Shown here: positions 40,631 through 42,906 of the stretch, in pieces
How positions within the stretch are numbered: position 1 is the first letter of the stretch
Layout: every line of letters starts with the position of its first letter
Source: Oscillospiraceae bacterium
Lineage (GTDB): Bacteria; Bacillota; Clostridia; Oscillospirales; Oscillospiraceae
Direction of reading: 5' to 3'
Assembly (NCBI GenBank): GCA_017416685.1
Contig: JAFQBN010000037.1
Location: 1-42,906 of the forward strand
DNA length: 42,906 bases
Notes under the pieces: model-generated
The model's database searches: none
Seen by the model: the letters and a program-made list of their open reading frames with translations, nothing else
What the model was told of the DNA's origin: nothing
Position numbers and translations under genes: made by a program

Positions 40631-41208
40631 CACGGACCATCCCTCCAGACTCTGCTCAACAGTTTTACCGCCGTAATACCCGCCAACACGGACAGGGCCG
40701 AGGACAGCCACACCGCCGGCAGGATATCAAAGGGATTTGCGCTGCCCGCCGCCCCCCGCACCGCCGCCACCGTTGTGGGCAGCAGCTGAATGGAGGCGGT
40801 GTTGCACACCACCAGCATACACAGACTGTCACCGGCCCTTCCCCCACTTCGCTGCGCCATGCGCTTGGCCGCCTCTACCCCAAGGGGTGTTGCCGCATTG
40901 CCAAGGCCCAGCAGATTTGCCGAGGCGTTTGCCGCCACACAGTCCAATGTCACTTCGTCCTCACCGGGGTACAGCCGCTTCAGAACAGGCCGCAGCAGCC
41001 GACCCAGCTTTTGGGCCAATCCCGCGCGCCGCATGACCTCCATAACCCCGGTCCACAGACACAGCATACCGCCCATGGCAAGGCACAGGTCTACAGCCGC
41101 CTTTGCCCCCTCTGCGGCCCCCGCCGCCACCTGAGCCCCACGGCCCGTGGCCGCCCCGCACAGCACCGCCACCGCCACCATGGCCGTCCACACCACCGAC
41201 ATGGTCAC
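40630..41208 (-). CDS. spmA: Spore maturation protein A
   Basis: This 192-residue membrane protein is the partner of SpmB. LCLWTGVMEVMRRAGLAQKLGRLLRPVLKRLYPG and ANASANLLGLGNAATPLGVEAAKRM are characteristic, and NTASIQLLPTTVAAVRG follows. I start at the GTG at 41208 because GGAGGG lies six bases upstream; the ATG at 41202 is also possible. Together with spmB it shows the organism is, or descends from, a spore former. No sigma-A promoter is convincing upstream; a forespore or mother-cell sigma factor is expected. Confidence 0.92.
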   Translation of the reverse strand: MTMSVVWTAMVAVAVLCGAATGRGAQVAAGAAEGAKAAVDLCLAMGGMLCLWTGVMEVMRRAGLAQKLGRLLRPVLKRLYPGEDEVTLDCVAANASANLLGLGNAATPLGVEAAKRMAQRSGGRAGDSLCMLVVCNTASIQLLPTTVAAVRGAAGSANPFDILPAVWLSSALSVLAGITAVKLLSRVWRDGP

Positions 41209-41342
41209 GTCTATCCCTCCTTCGCCCCACTTATATGTCTCCATGCCCGGTTGTATGTCCCCGCCCCACGTCTTGTTTTTCCATTTTCTTCCTTTTCCTG
41301 TCAATTAGCCTACAAAATTTACAAATTTTTCATGTTTTTCCG

Positions 41343-41370
41343 TTGACATCCAAAATGAGTTTTGTATAAT
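41343..41370 (+). promoter_or_regulatory. Promoter of the AbrB-like gene
   Basis: Perfect TTGACA (41343-41348) and TATAAT (41365-41370) hexamers with a 16-bp spacer. This indicates strong vegetative expression. Confidence 0.88.
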
Positions 41371-41416
41371 AGAAGAAGAAAGAGAATAAAAACAAGACAG
41401 AAAGGACTGATTTCCT

Positions 41417-41659
41417 ATGAAATCCACCGGTATCGTGCGCAAGGTGGACGAGCTGGGCCGCATCGTCCTGCCTATCGAGCTGCGCAACACTCTGGACATC
41501 GCTCCCAAGGACGCGCTGGAGATCTATGTGGACGGTTCCACCATCATCCTGCGCAAGTATGAGCCTGCCTGCATCTTCTGCGAGGATGCAAGAGACGTCA
41601 TCACCTTCCGCGGTAAGAACGTCTGCACCGCCTGCGCCAAGCGTCTGGGCAATCTGTAA
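41417..41659 (+). CDS. AbrB/SpoVT-like transition regulator with zinc-ribbon-like tail
   Basis: This 80-residue protein has the N-terminal AbrB swapped-hairpin DNA-binding domain (MKSTGIVRKVDELGRIVLPIELRN..., residues 1-45) and a C-terminal segment with two CxxC pairs (CIFC at about 53-56, CTAC at about 71-74), suggesting bound zinc or redox control. In Bacillus, AbrB represses stationary-phase genes; the clostridial paralogues with this Cys tail are common. The ribosome binding site AAAGGA (41400-41405) can pair with TCCT next to the start (AGGA...TCCT), which may lower translation. A bidirectional terminator follows. Confidence 0.92.
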   Translation: MKSTGIVRKVDELGRIVLPIELRNTLDIAPKDALEIYVDGSTIILRKYEPACIFCEDARDVITFRGKNVCTACAKRLGNL

Positions 41660-41672
41660 GCCGATTTTCGCA

Positions 41673-41710
41673 CAAAAAACCGCTACCCTGACGGGTAGCG
41701 GTTTTCTTTA
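41673..41710. terminator. Bidirectional terminator between the AbrB-like gene and fhs
   Basis: AAAACCGCTACCC pairs with GGGTAGCGGTTTT around loop TGAC. A6 lies before and TTTTCTTT after, so it serves both convergent genes. Confidence 0.9.
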
Positions 41711-41718
41711 TGTATGAT

Positions 41719-42906
41719 TTAGAACAGGCCGGTAATCTTGCCGTCGGCGTCCACGTCGATCTTTTCGGCAGCAGGAACCTTGGGCAGTCCGGGCATGGTC
41801 ATAATCTCGCCGGTCAGGGCAACCACGAAGCCGGCACCGGCGGACACCTTCACCTTGTTGACGGTGATGCGGAAGCCCTTGGGGGCGCCCAGCTTGGTGG
41901 GGTCGTCGGACAGGGAGTACTGAGTCTTTGCCATGCAGACGGGCAGCTCGCCGTAGCCAAGGCCCTCCAGCCGGGCGATCTCCTTGCTGGCAGCGGGAGC
42001 AAAGTCCACACCGTCGGCACCGTAGATCTTGCGGGCAATATCCTCAATTTTGTTCTTGATGGGCTGAGCCACCTCGTAGGCAAAGCGGAAGTTGTTCTCG
42101 CCCTGCTCAATGCTGCGCAGCACCTCGCGGCCCAGCTCCAGACCACCCTCGCCGCCCTTGGCCCACACCTCGGACAGGGCCACGTTGACGCCGTACTTGG
42201 CACAGCTGCTGCGGATGAGTTCCAGCTCGGCCTCGGTATCCTGCACAAAGCGGTTGATGGCGACCACGGCCGGCAGACCATAGACCTGCGTAATGTTCTC
42301 CACGTGCTTGAGCAGGTTGGGCAGACCCCGCTCCAGCGCCTCCAGATTTTCGGCCGCCAGATCGGCCTTCGCCACGCCGCCGTTGTACTTCAGGGCGCGG
42401 ACAGTGGCCACGATGACCACGGCATCAGGGCGCAGGCCCGCGGCGCGGCACTTGATGTCCAGGAACTTCTCGGCACCCAGGTCGGCACCAAAACCGGCCT
42501 CGGTGACCACATAGTCGGCAAGCTTCAATGCGGTATCGGTAGCGGAAACGGAGTTGCAGCCGTGGGCAATGTTGGCGAAGGGACCGCCGTGGACAAAGGC
42601 AGGGGTATGCTCCAGAGTCTGGACCAGATTGGGCTTGATGGCATCCTTCAGCAGGGCGGTCATTGCGCCCTCGGCCTTCAGGTCGCTGGCCAGCACAGGC
42701 TTATCATCAAAGGTGTAGCCCACCACCATGCGGCCCAGACGGGCCTTCAGGTCGACCAGGTCGCTGGCAAGGCACAGCACGGCCATGATCTCGCTGGCCA
42801 CGGTGATGTCAAAGCCGTCCTCACGGGGGACGCCGTTGGGCTTGCCACCCATACCGTCCACGATGAAGCGCAGCTGGCGGTCGTTCATATCCACGCACCG
42901 CTTCCA
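41719..42906 (-). CDS. fhs: Formate-tetrahydrofolate ligase (5' end outside window)
   Basis: The window holds about 395 C-terminal residues of a protein usually about 556 long; the reading frame stays open to the last base, so the N terminus with the P-loop lies beyond. The enzyme makes 10-formyl-THF from formate, THF and ATP, in one-carbon metabolism or the Wood-Ljungdahl route. [57 protein letters not shown] and the C-terminal [19 protein letters not shown] are diagnostic. No defect is seen in the visible part. Confidence 0.96.
   Translation of the reverse strand, partial: WKRCVDMNDRQLRFIVDGMGGKPNGVPREDGFDITVASEIMAVLCLASDLVDLKARLGRMVVGYTFDDKPVLASDLKAEGAMTALLKDAIKPNLVQTLEHTPAFVHGGPFANIAHGCNSVSATDTALKLADYVVTEAGFGADLGAEKFLDIKCRAAGLRPDAVVIVATVRALKYNGGVAKADLAAENLEALERGLPNLLKHVENITQVYGLPAVVAINRFVQDTEAELELIRSSCAKYGVNVALSEVWAKGGEGGLELGREVLRSIEQGENNFRFAYEVAQPIKNKIEDIARKIYGADGVDFAPAASKEIARLEGLGYGELPVCMAKTQYSLSDDPTKLGAPKGFRITVNKVKVSAGAGFVVALTGEIMTMPGLPKVPAAEKIDVDADGKITGLF

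Overview
The window looks like a chromosomal segment of a GC-rich, spore-forming member of the class Clostridia, probably Oscillospiraceae/Eubacteriales. Supporting signs are SpmA/SpmB spore-maturation proteins, an AbrB-type regulator, a GatCAB amidotransferase, an L10-leader-controlled rplJL pair, a CIRCE-controlled clpB, strong AGGAGG ribosome binding sites, and a division cluster of the clostridial type without ftsA. The assignment rests on gene content; no rRNA gene is present.

Layout. 1-347: non-coding, with a tRNA-Ser-like half sequence on the minus strand, a cluster of CGTAGA repeats and the ZIP promoter. 348-2945: ZIP metal transporter and a four-module flavodiiron protein. 3016-4194: rplJ-rplL under an L10 leader. 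4242-9618: cdd, then an FMN riboswitch followed by ribU-rsmI-gatC-gatA-gatB, closely spaced. 9792-21025: a division and cell-wall (dcw) cluster, mraZ-rsmH-ftsL-pbp-(MurE-like)-mraY-ftsW-murG-ftsQ, then ftsZ under its own promoter. 21072-23765: clpB (minus) with CIRCE. 23874-28152: a metal island with a TetR repressor, a divergent His-tailed CDF exporter and a ZnuABC-type zinc importer. 28276-28608: a small lipoprotein. 28725-36013 (minus): pyrC-pyrF-pyrK-pyrD, followed by a histidine phosphatase-GNAT fusion and a YgiQ-type radical SAM protein; two copies of one clostridial hairpin repeat lie in this stretch. 36098-36298: a 66-residue YtxH-like protein. 36338-40103 (minus): nnrD, a lipoprotein, alr and mazF, then an unknown exported protein. 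40100-41208 (minus): spmA-spmB. 41417-41659: AbrB-like regulator. 41719-42906: fhs, cut by the window edge.

How the parts work together. The dcw cluster provides lipid I/II synthesis (MraY, MurG), septal polymerisation (FtsW with its PBP) and the divisome (FtsL, FtsQ, FtsZ). It has no murC, murD, murF, murB or intact murE. The murE slot holds a shortened Mur-ligase relative in which every ATP and amino-acid motif I could align has been lost. I regard this as the strongest candidate for undescribed biology here. Other points worth following are face-to-face overlapping promoters between the TetR and CDF genes, an orphan MazF in a locus that normally carries its antitoxin, essential gatCAB possibly lying downstream of an FMN riboswitch, and an 11-bp inverted repeat around the -35 box of that riboswitch promoter.
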